Assembly (NCBI RefSeq): GCF_013085465.1
Contig: NZ_CP049838.1
Coordinates: 7,378,001-7,442,000 of the forward strand
Direction of reading: 5' to 3'
Source: Streptomyces asoensis
Lineage (GTDB): Bacteria > Actinomycetota > Actinomycetes > Streptomycetales > Streptomycetaceae
DNA length: 64,000 nucleotides
Shown here one piece after another: positions 1 to 7,769 of the stretch. The first letter of the stretch is position 1; the number at the start of each line of letters is the position of its first letter. The notes under the pieces were generated by a model. That model did no database searches. It was given only the letters and a program-made list of their open reading frames with translations, and was not told the DNA's origin. The translations under genes and the position numbers were made by a program.

Positions 1-59
1 CCGACGAAGCCGAGCACGAGGACCGTCCCGGCGAAGGGCACGGCGCCTCCGGCCCGCAC
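1..59 (-). CDS. possible 5' end of a truncated membrane protein gene
   Basis: A reverse-strand frame opens with GTG at 59 and runs off the left edge. Its 19 visible residues are hydrophobic after a short charged start, which would suit a first membrane segment. A TGA lies in frame just upstream, so GTG 59 is the only possible start. The GGAG upstream sits almost against the start, too close for a normal ribosome site. Too little is present to name a family, and it may not be a gene. Confidence 0.22.
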   Translation of the reverse strand, partial: MRAGGAVPFAGTVLVLGFV

Positions 60-744
60 ACTCCAGCCACCTGCGCATCAGAACCTGTGCCGGTACCCGC
101 TCCCACGGCTTCTCGCAGGCGTCGCCGTGTCCGCCCCGCCGGTGCCGAAGCGGCCCACGCACCGGCTGTGGCCGGAGCGGAGGAAAGCCAGGAACCGGAA
201 CGCCGCGCACGGGGAACGAACGAGCTTCGCGCTCGCGCACCGAGGTCGCACGTCACGCGCCCTTCCGCGCCGAGCCGAGGAGGATCCCGAACCCGCCCGG
301 TGGGGAAGGCCTCCGCGCGGCGCCGTGACGAATGCCCGGAAGGCCTGCGGTCCGACAGCGACGACACCACGGGGAAGGGGTGACGCCCGTTCTGCCGCCG
401 CGGTGAAGGACGGCGTCCTGCGTGTGCGGCCGACGACGACCGAAGCCGGGCCGACACCCTGCCCTGCCCGGTGAACGCCTGCGGCCGGACATCCCGCCCA
501 AGTCGACCGGTGTGGCCGCGCAGTCGGCACGGCGGGCCCCGAAAACGGCCCGGCGTGTCCGGATCCGGAGGCCATTCGGTGGGGCCTGCGCCCCAGGGGC
601 GTGACCTGGGGGAGTCCCGCCCCGTTCACCTGAGTGGCGGAACGCCTGCATGGGTCGTGCCGCCGCAGCGCACCCGCCCTGCCGGAGCCGTCCACCCGGC
701 CTCGACCATGCCCGAGGCGCACAGAGAGCAGAAGAAGTCACCGC
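60..744. other. gene-free stretch with no supported coding frame
   Basis: Several long open frames exist on both strands, but all are Arg/Pro/Gly-rich translations typical of random high-GC sequence, without recognisable motifs or good ribosome sites. I see no tRNA, strong terminator or repeat here. It probably holds the promoter and leader of the gene starting at 745. Confidence 0.5.
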
Positions 745-3006
745 ATGCATCAGCCGACTCCGCCCTCCACCGCCGACGAACGCTCCAGCTACGACACCTC
801 GACGCCGGTCCCTGGCGCGGGAACCGACCCACCGCTCGCGGACGGGCCAGGTCCGCGGCTGGCCGGATGTCCCGGCGAGGGCCGGCGCACCTCACCACCC
901 GCTCCACCCATCGGGCCGGAGGGAGACCCGCGCCTGTCCACCGGGCCGGGCATCCTTGGCACGTCCACCTACCCATCGGCCGGCACAGCGCGTCGCCCGC
1001 CGCCGCCCTCGTCCAGAGGCGCCGGACCTCCGCCCGGGACGCCGACCCGGCCTCGCTCGGTCGGCCTGCCTCCCGCCCACACGGCGATGATCTGCGTCGC
1101 CCTGCCGGGCCTCGCCATCTCGACGGAACAGGGGCAGCTGACGGGACATGGATTGGAGGGGTTCTACCGGGCGGGCCGGCGCGTTCTGTCCCGTTGCCAG
1201 GTGCGGGTGGCGGGACGCGAACCGCTGGCCGTCCAGGCCCGGATGACCTCGGCGGACCGGGCCCGTTTCGTCGGCACACTCCGTGTCACACCGCACGGCG
1301 GCCCGGACCCGGACATCGTCGTCGAGCGGACCCGCTCCGCGGACGGCACGGAACTGATCATGCTGCACAGCGCCGCGGCCCGGACGCTGCGCCTCCCGGT
1401 CGAGGTGGCGCTCGGCACCGATCTGGCCGACCTGGGGGCGATCGCGTCCGGCTCCGTGGGGCCCGAACTGGCCGCCAGCGTCCACGATTCCGGTCTGCGA
1501 TGGTCCTGTGTCGCCGGGGCCTCGAGCGTCACGGCCGACCCGCCCCCGGCCGACGCGATCGCCTCCGCGGGTCTGCTGCGCTGGGACTTCGACGTGCCTC
1601 CAGGCGGCACCGTCCGTGTGGAGTTGAGGGTCCGCCTGGACGGTGCGGGACCGGTCCGAGCCGTGGGGCGGGCGGCCACGAGCCCGTTGGCTCCGGCACA
1701 GGCGACGGGCGACGATCCACGCGTCCGGGCGCTCCTGGCGACGAGCGTCGCGGATCTTCAGGCCCTGTTGGTGCGAGACCCCGCGCACCCCGCGGACACC
1801 CACCTCGCGGCAGGGGCGCCGTGGCGCTGCGGCCTGGCACCGGCGGACGCACTTGCCGCGGCCCGCATGACACTGCCTCTCGGAACCCGCCTCGCCTCGG
1901 GCACGCTGCGCACCCTGGCCCGTACACAGATCACGGCTCCAGGGTCACGGGACGGCATGATCCCCGGCCCGCGTCGGGACGCGGGCGCGCACCTTCCGCC
2001 GGCCTGTACGGGCACCGAGGCCACCCTGCTCTTCCCGGTGCTCCTCGCGGAGGCCCGCCGATGGGGCCTGCCCGACCAGGAGACGGAGGAACTGCTGCCG
2101 GCGGCCGAGCGCTGCCTGACCTGGCTGCGTACGACGGTCGGCGAGGGGCCCTACCTGAGCGACCCCCAGCCCGGTGGCCCCGCCCGCTGCGAGACGCAGG
2201 CCCACGCCCACCGGGCCGCACTGCTCGGGGCCGACCTGCTCGACGCCTGCGGCAGACCGGGCGGGGGCGCGCTACGGGAGTGGGCCCGGAAGCTGCGCGC
2301 CACCTTCCGGCGGGACTTCTGGATCGACGACCCGGGAGGCGGCCGACCCGCGGTCGCCTGTACCCCGGACGGGCGGTCGCTGCCCCACCTCGGCGCGACG
2401 GCCGTCCACCTGCTCGACACCGGGTTGCTGGGCGGCGGCGCCCACGCTCCCGGGCTGTTGGACCGGGTGCAGACCGAACAACTGGCCCGGCTGCTCGGCA
2501 GCCCCGCGATGGACTCCGGCTGGGGGCTCCGTGGCCTCGGCGCGAAGGAGGTCGGCTACAACCCCTTCGGCCACCGCAGCGGTGCCGTCCGGATCCACGA
2601 AACGGCGATCGCCGTCGCCGGCCTGGCCGCCGCGGGCTACGAGAAGGAAGGCGCCGCGCTGCTGCGAGGCGTACTGACGGCGGCCGAGGCCTTCGGTTAC
2701 CGCCTCCCCGAGATGTACGCGGGGGAGCAACGCGGTGACGGGAGAGCCCCGCTTCCTCATCCGGCCGCCTGTCGTCCCGCGGCCACCGCGGCGGCGGCCG
2801 GTGTCCTGTTGCTGATCGCCCTGGCCGGCGTCCGGCCCGACGCTCCGGCCGGAACCGTCACCCTGCGACCCCTGCGCGGCGCGCCCCTGGGGGAGATCGG
2901 ACTGACCGGGCTGCGGGTCGCCGGCGCCCCCTTCTCCGTACGGGTCAGTCGGCTCGGTCTCGCCATGGTGGAGGAAGCGGCCGACGGCCTGCAATTGGGA
3001 GTGTGA
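745..3006 (+). CDS. glycogen debranching enzyme-like protein (GDE N-terminal domain plus amylo-alpha-1,6-glucosidase-like barrel)
   Basis: About 753 aa. After roughly 100 Pro/Ser/Thr-rich disordered residues comes a beta-rich domain typical of the N-terminal domain of prokaryotic debranching-type proteins (GLEGFYRAGRRVL at about residue 135), then an (alpha/alpha) barrel with DGMIPGPR and GWGLRGLG. ATG 745 is chosen because it follows a purine-rich AGAAGAAG. The barrel is degenerate: where relatives, as I recall them, read SVWPHDT near the catalytic acid, this protein reads AVRIHET. It may therefore be a weak enzyme or a non-catalytic glucan-binding protein. No other glycogen genes are adjacent. 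Confidence 0.65.
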   Translation: MHQPTPPSTADERSSYDTSTPVPGAGTDPPLADGPGPRLAGCPGEGRRTSPPAPPIGPEGDPRLSTGPGILGTSTYPSAGTARRPPPPSSRGAGPPPGTPTRPRSVGLPPAHTAMICVALPGLAISTEQGQLTGHGLEGFYRAGRRVLSRCQVRVAGREPLAVQARMTSADRARFVGTLRVTPHGGPDPDIVVERTRSADGTELIMLHSAAARTLRLPVEVALGTDLADLGAIASGSVGPELAASVHDSGLRWSCVAGASSVTADPPPADAIASAGLLRWDFDVPPGGTVRVELRVRLDGAGPVRAVGRAATSPLAPAQATGDDPRVRALLATSVADLQALLVRDPAHPADTHLAAGAPWRCGLAPADALAAARMTLPLGTRLASGTLRTLARTQITAPGSRDGMIPGPRRDAGAHLPPACTGTEATLLFPVLLAEARRWGLPDQETEELLPAAERCLTWLRTTVGEGPYLSDPQPGGPARCETQAHAHRAALLGADLLDACGRPGGGALREWARKLRATFRRDFWIDDPGGGRPAVACTPDGRSLPHLGATAVHLLDTGLLGGGAHAPGLLDRVQTEQLARLLGSPAMDSGWGLRGLGAKEVGYNPFGHRSGAVRIHETAIAVAGLAAAGYEKEGAALLRGVLTAAEAFGYRLPEMYAGEQRGDGRAPLPHPAACRPAATAAAAGVLLLIALAGVRPDAPAGTVTLRPLRGAPLGEIGLTGLRVAGAPFSVRVSRLGLAMVEEAADGLQLGV

Positions 3007-3101
3007 CCTCGTACGACGCGGCTCGGGACGCCGGCCCGGGTGGACGAGGACGGCGGTGCGGTACCCAAGTGGATCAGTCATCGAAGCGACCGACGAAGGG
3101 A

Positions 3102-3130
3102 GTGTTTATCGTCAGGAAGACGACTATGAT
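3102..3130 (+). promoter_or_regulatory. promoter with embedded inverted repeat, probable autoregulatory operator
   Basis: The hexamer TATGAT at 3125-3130 fits a -10 box seven bases from the ATG at 3137, which suggests a leaderless transcript. A -35-like GTGTTT lies at 3102-3107 with 17 bp spacing. Inside the spacer is the perfect inverted repeat TCGTC (3109-3113) / GACGA (3119-3123), extended imperfectly on both sides. Its position suits repression by the Nudix-winged-helix protein encoded immediately downstream. Inference from position; no footprint is known to me. Confidence 0.5.
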
Positions 3131-3136
3131 CGCCGC

Positions 3137-3895
3137 ATGCCCTACGACCCGTCAGCCTTTCCGCCCTTCGCCGTCACCGTGGACCTGGTCGTGCTGACCG
3201 TGCGCCGCCATGCCCTGTGCGCGCTGGCGGTGCGCAGGGGTGAGGCGCCGTTCCAGGGGCGGTGGGCCCTCCCGGGCGGCTTCGTACGGGCCGACGAGGA
3301 CCTGACCCAGGCAGCGGCGCGCGAGCTGGCCGAGGAGACCGGACTCCGTGCCCACGATCCCTCGGCCCCGGCCTACGACAACGGTGCCCACCTGGAACAG
3401 CTCGCCACGTACGGCGACCCCAAGCGTGACCCCAGGATGCGCGTCGTCAGCGTCGCGCACCTGGCGCTCGCCCCGGACCTGCCGGCGCCGCGGGCGGGCG
3501 GAGACGCCAGCAACGCGCGTTGGGCGCCGGTCGAGGAACTGCTTCAGCACGGCGGTTACGGCCGTGACGGCGAACCGGTCGCACCACTCGCCTTCGACCA
3601 CGCCCAGATCCTCGCGGACGGCGTGGAGCGGGCCCGTTCCAAGATCGAGTACTCGTCCCTCGCGACCGCGTTCTGCCCCACCGAGTTCACGGTCGGCGAG
3701 CTCCGCCGGGTCTACGAGGCGGTCTGGGGTGTGGCGCTCGACCCGCGGAACTTCCATCGCAAGGTGACAGGCACGCCCGGCTTCCTGGTGCCCACAGGTG
3801 GTACCACCACTCGGCAGGGCGGCCGCCCTGCCCAGCTGTTCCGGGCGGGCGGCGCGACCTTGCTCAACCCGCCGATGCTGCGGCCCGAAGTGTGA
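3137..3895 (+). CDS. NrtR-like Nudix domain transcriptional regulator
   Basis: 252 aa. The N-terminal half is a Nudix fold: the box starts at GGFVRADEDL and ends AARELAEETGL. The C-terminal quarter (FTVGELRRVYEAVWG, then DPRNFHRKV) is the winged helix typical of NrtR regulators, which bind DNA and respond to ADP-ribose or related nucleotides. The Nudix box ends in REL-AEE, so hydrolysis is not ruled out. ATG 3137 is preferred over upstream starts because it lies seven bases after a TATGAT -10 box. It stands alone between a debranching-like gene and an ABC gene; its targets cannot be told from here. Confidence 0.8.
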   Translation: MPYDPSAFPPFAVTVDLVVLTVRRHALCALAVRRGEAPFQGRWALPGGFVRADEDLTQAAARELAEETGLRAHDPSAPAYDNGAHLEQLATYGDPKRDPRMRVVSVAHLALAPDLPAPRAGGDASNARWAPVEELLQHGGYGRDGEPVAPLAFDHAQILADGVERARSKIEYSSLATAFCPTEFTVGELRRVYEAVWGVALDPRNFHRKVTGTPGFLVPTGGTTTRQGGRPAQLFRAGGATLLNPPMLRPEV

Positions 3896-4002
3896 CGTCG
3901 GCCGACCGCACCCGCTGACCGGCGGCGAGGGGTCACGAACGGGTCGGTCGCGGCTGCGCAACGGACGGGTGATGCCACCGTGCGGTGAACGGAGAAAAGG
4001 GA

Positions 4003-4008
4003 TATAAC
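4003..4008 (+). promoter_or_regulatory. -10 element (TATAAC) of the ABC fusion gene
   Basis: TATAAC ends 17 bases before the GTG at 4026, so the 5' leader would be about ten bases or less. There is no Shine-Dalgarno sequence, in keeping with a near-leaderless transcript. I see no convincing -35 hexamer. Confidence 0.4.
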
Positions 4009-4025
4009 GCGCTATCTTGCTACGG

Positions 4026-6293
4026 GTGATCCAGGCCGTCGGACTGACCAGCAACTCCCGCAAAGCGCTTCCGCCCGCCGTCGACGATGTCTCCTTCGAT
4101 GCGCGCGCGGGCCGCGTCACCGTGCTGCTCGGAGCGCCGGGCGCGGGCAAGACCACGGCGCTGAGACTCATGCTCGAACTCCAACAGGGCCGCGGACTCG
4201 CCTACTTCCGAGGCCGTCCGCTGCACCGCATCGCCCATCCCTCACGCGAGGTCGGCGTCCTCCTCGGCGATGTGCCGGGGCATCCGGCCCGCACGGTCCG
4301 GGGCCACCTGCGCATGCTGTGCGCGGCCGCCGGGGTTCCGGTGCGGCGGGCCGACGAAGTGCTCGAGGTGGTCGGCCTGGTCGGTCTGCGTGACGAACGC
4401 CTCGGCATCCTGTCCCGCGGCATGGACCGACGGCTGGGTCTGGCCTGCGCTCTTCTCGCGGACCCGCACACTCTCGTCCTCGACGATCCGGCAGACGGGC
4501 TCTCCGGGCGCGAGAACCGCTGGCTGTACGGCATGCTGCGCGCCCACGCGGACCAGGGCGGTACCGTCCTGACGACCACGACCGACCCCAAGGAGGCCGC
4601 CCGCACGGCCGACCGGGTCATCACCCTGGACCGGGGCACACTGGTCGCCGACCAGGAGGCCACCGACTTCGCCCGCACCCGGCTGCGTCCCCGGGTGGCC
4701 GTGCGCAGCCCGCACGCCGCCCGCCTGGCCGCCCTGCTCGCCAGGGAAGCCCGAGCCGCGCAACGCTCCGTCGAGGTGGTGCAGGAGGACGGCAACCGGC
4801 TCTCCGTGTACGGCAGTAGCTGTGCCCATGTCGGCGAGACGGCGTTCCGGCACGACATCCTGGTCCATCAACTCGCGGACGAGACCGGCGACATGGGGCC
4901 GGGAGCGGGAGCGGCGGATCAGCCGCGGGCCCACCCCGAGGCAAGGCCGGGCCCCTCGGGGCAAACAGGCAGGCACCCCTTGGGCGGGGAACCGGCCACC
5001 GCCGCCGCGCCCAAGCCAGGTACGGGACGCGCGGAGGTCCCCGAAGACGCGGGCGCGAGCGAATCCAGGCACACGGGCACCGCGGACGCGTCGCGCAGCC
5101 CCGGCGATGAACCGCCGCCGTCCCCAGCGCCGTACCGGCCGGTCGACGCGGCGCCTCGCGACGGCATCCTGCGCGACGGCACCTTGCCTTTCGAGGGCGA
5201 CTCCCCGTCCGGTATCGCGGCACCGGCTGCCGTCGGCCGGGCTGCGGACACCCCGAACGCGACGGCGTCCCCGACTGTCCCTGACAAGCGCCCCGTCAGT
5301 GGGGCGACCGCCTCCGCAGGCACGATCGTCGACGAACTCCGGCGGCCCGGAGAAGCCGACACCGCCGACGGCACCACCTCGGGTGGCCACCCCGCCGCCT
5401 CCCGTTCCCCGGCCACGTCTGGCATGTCCTCGACTCGGCGCCCCACCCGCCCCTTCGCGTCCCGCGATGTGCACACCCTGCCCGCCCTGCCCGCCCTGCC
5501 ACCTCCCATCTGCGTCCGCTCGGCCCCCAGCCCCTTGCGTCCGCTCCGCTACGAACTCCGCCGCGCCACCGGGATCGGCACCGGATTCACCACCGGTGCC
5601 GCCGTGCTGATCGTCTCCGCCCTCACCGCCCTGCTCCTGGCCCGCGCGGGCCACACCGCGCAGACACGGCTGCTGGCCGCGTGGCCCACGGAGCTTCCGT
5701 TGCCTCCCGCGGCGCTCGGTGCGGGACTGCTCGGTGCGCTGGCTTTCGGGGACGAATTCCGCCACCCCGCCCTGGCCGCGGACCGCGGCACCGTGCCCCG
5801 AAGGCTGGGTGTACTCACCGCCAAGCTCCTCGTCGCCGCTCTCACCGCACTGATGCTGGCCTTTCTCACGGTGGGCTGCGACGCCGAAGCGCTCTATCTC
5901 GTCTACGGACGGGAGGTCGCACAGGTTCCCGCGGACTGGCTTTCGCTGAGCGCGAGTTGGATCGGCCTTGTGGTCGGCTGCGCCTGGACCGGTGTACTGG
6001 CCGCCGGCGTCTTCCGATCCACCACGGCCGGGCTGGCGGCGGTGGTCGCCATGCCCGTCGTCGTCCTGCCCGTCGTACAAAAGGCCGTGGAGAGCTCGCC
6101 CGTGCGGACGGCTTCCGGATTCTGGACGCGGTTGCGCGAGCTGCTCCTGGTGCAGTGGCCCTTCGGTGGAGAGCGCTATCTGGCCGCCGCGGCACGCGTG
6201 ATCGCCCAACCGGTCGGCGGTGCAATGGCGTTGTCGCTGACGGCCCTGCTGTGCGCGTACCTGCTCACGACCCTGCGGAACAGAGCCAGATGA
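4026..6293 (+). CDS. ABC ATPase fused through a long disordered linker to a membrane domain
   Basis: 755 aa in three parts: an ABC ATPase domain (about 1-220, Walker A GAPGAGKTT near 36-44), a Pro/Ala/Ser/Thr-rich region of about 230 residues with no predicted fold, and a C-terminal hydrophobic domain of about 240 residues with some six membrane segments. Several catalytic features are off-consensus: the signature reads LSRGM rather than LSGGQ, Walker B ends LVLDDP (Asp where the catalytic Glu should be), and the H-loop region reads TTTDP without the switch His. It may bind ATP but hydrolyse it poorly. It sits directly before whiH, about 160 bp away. GTG 4026 was chosen over TTG 4017 for its position after TATAAC. 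Substrate unknown. Confidence 0.75.
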   Translation: MIQAVGLTSNSRKALPPAVDDVSFDARAGRVTVLLGAPGAGKTTALRLMLELQQGRGLAYFRGRPLHRIAHPSREVGVLLGDVPGHPARTVRGHLRMLCAAAGVPVRRADEVLEVVGLVGLRDERLGILSRGMDRRLGLACALLADPHTLVLDDPADGLSGRENRWLYGMLRAHADQGGTVLTTTTDPKEAARTADRVITLDRGTLVADQEATDFARTRLRPRVAVRSPHAARLAALLAREARAAQRSVEVVQEDGNRLSVYGSSCAHVGETAFRHDILVHQLADETGDMGPGAGAADQPRAHPEARPGPSGQTGRHPLGGEPATAAAPKPGTGRAEVPEDAGASESRHTGTADASRSPGDEPPPSPAPYRPVDAAPRDGILRDGTLPFEGDSPSGIAAPAAVGRAADTPNATASPTVPDKRPVSGATASAGTIVDELRRPGEADTADGTTSGGHPAASRSPATSGMSSTRRPTRPFASRDVHTLPALPALPPPICVRSAPSPLRPLRYELRRATGIGTGFTTGAAVLIVSALTALLLARAGHTAQTRLLAAWPTELPLPPAALGAGLLGALAFGDEFRHPALAADRGTVPRRLGVLTAKLLVAALTALMLAFLTVGCDAEALYLVYGREVAQVPADWLSLSASWIGLVVGCAWTGVLAAGVFRSTTAGLAAVVAMPVVVLPVVQKAVESSPVRTASGFWTRLRELLLVQWPFGGERYLAAAARVIAQPVGGAMALSLTALLCAYLLTTLRNRAR

Positions 6294-6340
6294 CCACCGT
6301 CCGGGCCGATCCGATCCCGAGTGTGCGCAACTCCCCGAAG

Positions 6341-6362
6341 AAAGCCCATTTCTTTCCGATAA
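6341..6362 (+). promoter_or_regulatory. sigma-WhiG-type promoter of whiH
   Basis: AAAGCCC at 6341-6347 and CCGATAA at 6356-6362 match the flagellar-type sigma-28/WhiG elements (TAAA...GCCGATAA) with suitable spacing. The GTG of whiH lies about 90 bases downstream. In S. coelicolor whiH is known to depend on the early sporulation sigma factor WhiG, so sequence and literature agree. Confidence 0.75.
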
Positions 6363-6454
6363 GGCGTCAATTGCGACGGGGTGAGCGATCACCCTTTCGT
6401 GTGCTTTTCACCAAAGACCTCAAGGGAGTTGGGACCAGCGCCGACAAAGGATCC

Positions 6455-7342
6455 GTGAGTACCCTTGCGCACACCATGATGACCGCCGCCCGCTCCACCG
6501 ACTCCGGTCTGGCCGGCCCGGGCGAACTCGACCGCTACCCCTTCGGTGAGGCTCCTGTGGCCGAACGCGTCGGAGCCCCCGTCTGGGAGTCCGCGGAACC
6601 CGAGCTGGGCCGCGTGGGCCGCCGCGCCGCGGGCAGCCGCGGACGCGGACTGCACGGCCAACTCGTCCAGCAGCTCGGTCAGATGATCGTCTCGGGCGAC
6701 CTGGGTGCCGACCGACCGCTGGTGCCCGAGGAGATCGGTCAGCGGTTCGAGGTGTCCCGCACCGTCGTCCGCGAGTCGCTGCGTGTCCTCGAGGCCAAGG
6801 GCCTGGTCAGTGCCCGGCCGAACGTCGGCACGCGCGTGCGTCCCGTGAGCGACTGGAACCTTCTCGACCCGGACATCATCGAGTGGCGGGCGTTCGGTCC
6901 CCAGCGCGACGATCAGCGGCGTGAGCTGAACGAGCTGCGCTGGACGATCGAGCCGCTTGCCGCTCGCCTCGCCGCAGGGCACGGGCGCGCCGACATTCAG
7001 CAGCGAATGTCCGACATGGTCGAGATCATGGCACATGCCATGGGGCAGGGCGACGCGCTCACCTACTCCCGGGCCGACGCCGAGTTCCACTCGCTGCTCA
7101 TCCAGGTCGCGGGCAACCGCATGCTGGAACACCTTTCCGGGATCGTGTCGTCCGCCCTCCAGGTCTCCGGCGGCCCGGTCACGGGCTGTGACCGGCCGAA
7201 CGACGCGTCGCTGGGGCATCACGGCCGGATCGTCGACGCCCTCGCGGCGGGCGACGGCGCCGCCGCCGAGACGGCGATGCGAGCGCTGCTCACCGTTCAT
7301 CCCGAGGTGGAGCGCGTCGTGCCGGCACCGCGCGAACACTGA
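6455..7342 (+). CDS. whiH: WhiH, GntR-family sporulation regulator
   Basis: 295 aa. The N-terminal 65 or so residues are variable. A GntR winged helix follows (LHGQLVQQLGQMIVSGDL, then SRTVVRESLRVLEAKGLV), then a FadR-type all-helical FCD effector domain (DAEFHSLLIQVAGN, and LGHHGRIVDALAAGD with the metal-site His). WhiH acts in aerial hyphae when sporulation septa form. GTG 6455 has a good AAAGGA ribosome site at 6446-6451; ATG codons at 6476 and 6479 lack one. The call rests on sequence, the WhiG-type promoter and the position immediately before hrdB, as in S. coelicolor. A strong hairpin terminator follows. Confidence 0.93.
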   Translation: MSTLAHTMMTAARSTDSGLAGPGELDRYPFGEAPVAERVGAPVWESAEPELGRVGRRAAGSRGRGLHGQLVQQLGQMIVSGDLGADRPLVPEEIGQRFEVSRTVVRESLRVLEAKGLVSARPNVGTRVRPVSDWNLLDPDIIEWRAFGPQRDDQRRELNELRWTIEPLAARLAAGHGRADIQQRMSDMVEIMAHAMGQGDALTYSRADAEFHSLLIQVAGNRMLEHLSGIVSSALQVSGGPVTGCDRPNDASLGHHGRIVDALAAGDGAAAETAMRALLTVHPEVERVVPAPREH

Positions 7343-7417
7343 CCGCACCGCGCGGGGGGACGGGTGGGGGCGCCTTCCCCCTCCCGCGTCGTCCTCGGCC
7401 GCTCCATCCGCACTCCC

Positions 7418-7460
7418 GTCGGACCCCGCAGAACCCGTCACGGGGCCTGCGGGGTCCGAC
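7418..7460 (+). terminator. rho-independent-type terminator after whiH
   Basis: GTCGGACCCCGCAG (7418-7431) pairs perfectly with CTGCGGGGTCCGAC (7447-7460): a 14-bp stem and 15-base loop. There is no U tract, as is usual in Streptomyces. It separates whiH from the hrdB promoter region. Confidence 0.7.
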
Positions 7461-7579
7461 GGTCGACGTGGCGGAACCGGTCCTGGCGGTACCGGTAGGC
7501 TCCACGGGTGACCTCCTCTGCCCGCGTCTGACCGTTTTTGAACGCTTACGGGGTGTGACTCGGGCCACGAAGATTGGGC

Positions 7580-7614
7580 GTAACGCTTGTGGAAACAACG
7601 CGATGACCTAAGAG
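7580..7614 (+). promoter_or_regulatory. probable hrdB promoter region
   Basis: Two overlapping readings are possible. An ECF-type pair GTAAC (7580-7584) and CGATGA (7601-7606) with 16 bp between them would fit control by ShbA, the ECF sigma factor reported to drive hrdB. A housekeeping-type pair TTGTGG (7587-7592) and TAAGAG (7609-7614) with a 16-bp spacer is also present. Either would give a leader of roughly 150 bases before the GTG at 7770. Confidence 0.45.
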
Positions 7615-7769
7615 GTGACTGCCGCGGAGGGAATACGGACGCCGTTCAAGGCGCTGTGAATCCTCCCGGCCCCCGCCCGCGCCGTCGGCCCACCCCCAGG
7701 CCGGTGGTCGGCTCCTGTCCGTCACGGACGGGGCCGGAAGCCGTTTTCCAACGTTCCGAGAGGTTGTTC

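Noticed and set aside
78..722. Long reverse open frame
   Set aside because: Arg/Gly/Pro-rich composition with no motif or ribosome site; typical of random high-GC sequence.
471..2738. Long forward frame overlapping the debranching-like gene
   Set aside because: Third-position G/C bias and recognisable domains belong to the frame starting at 745; this one is its +1 shadow.
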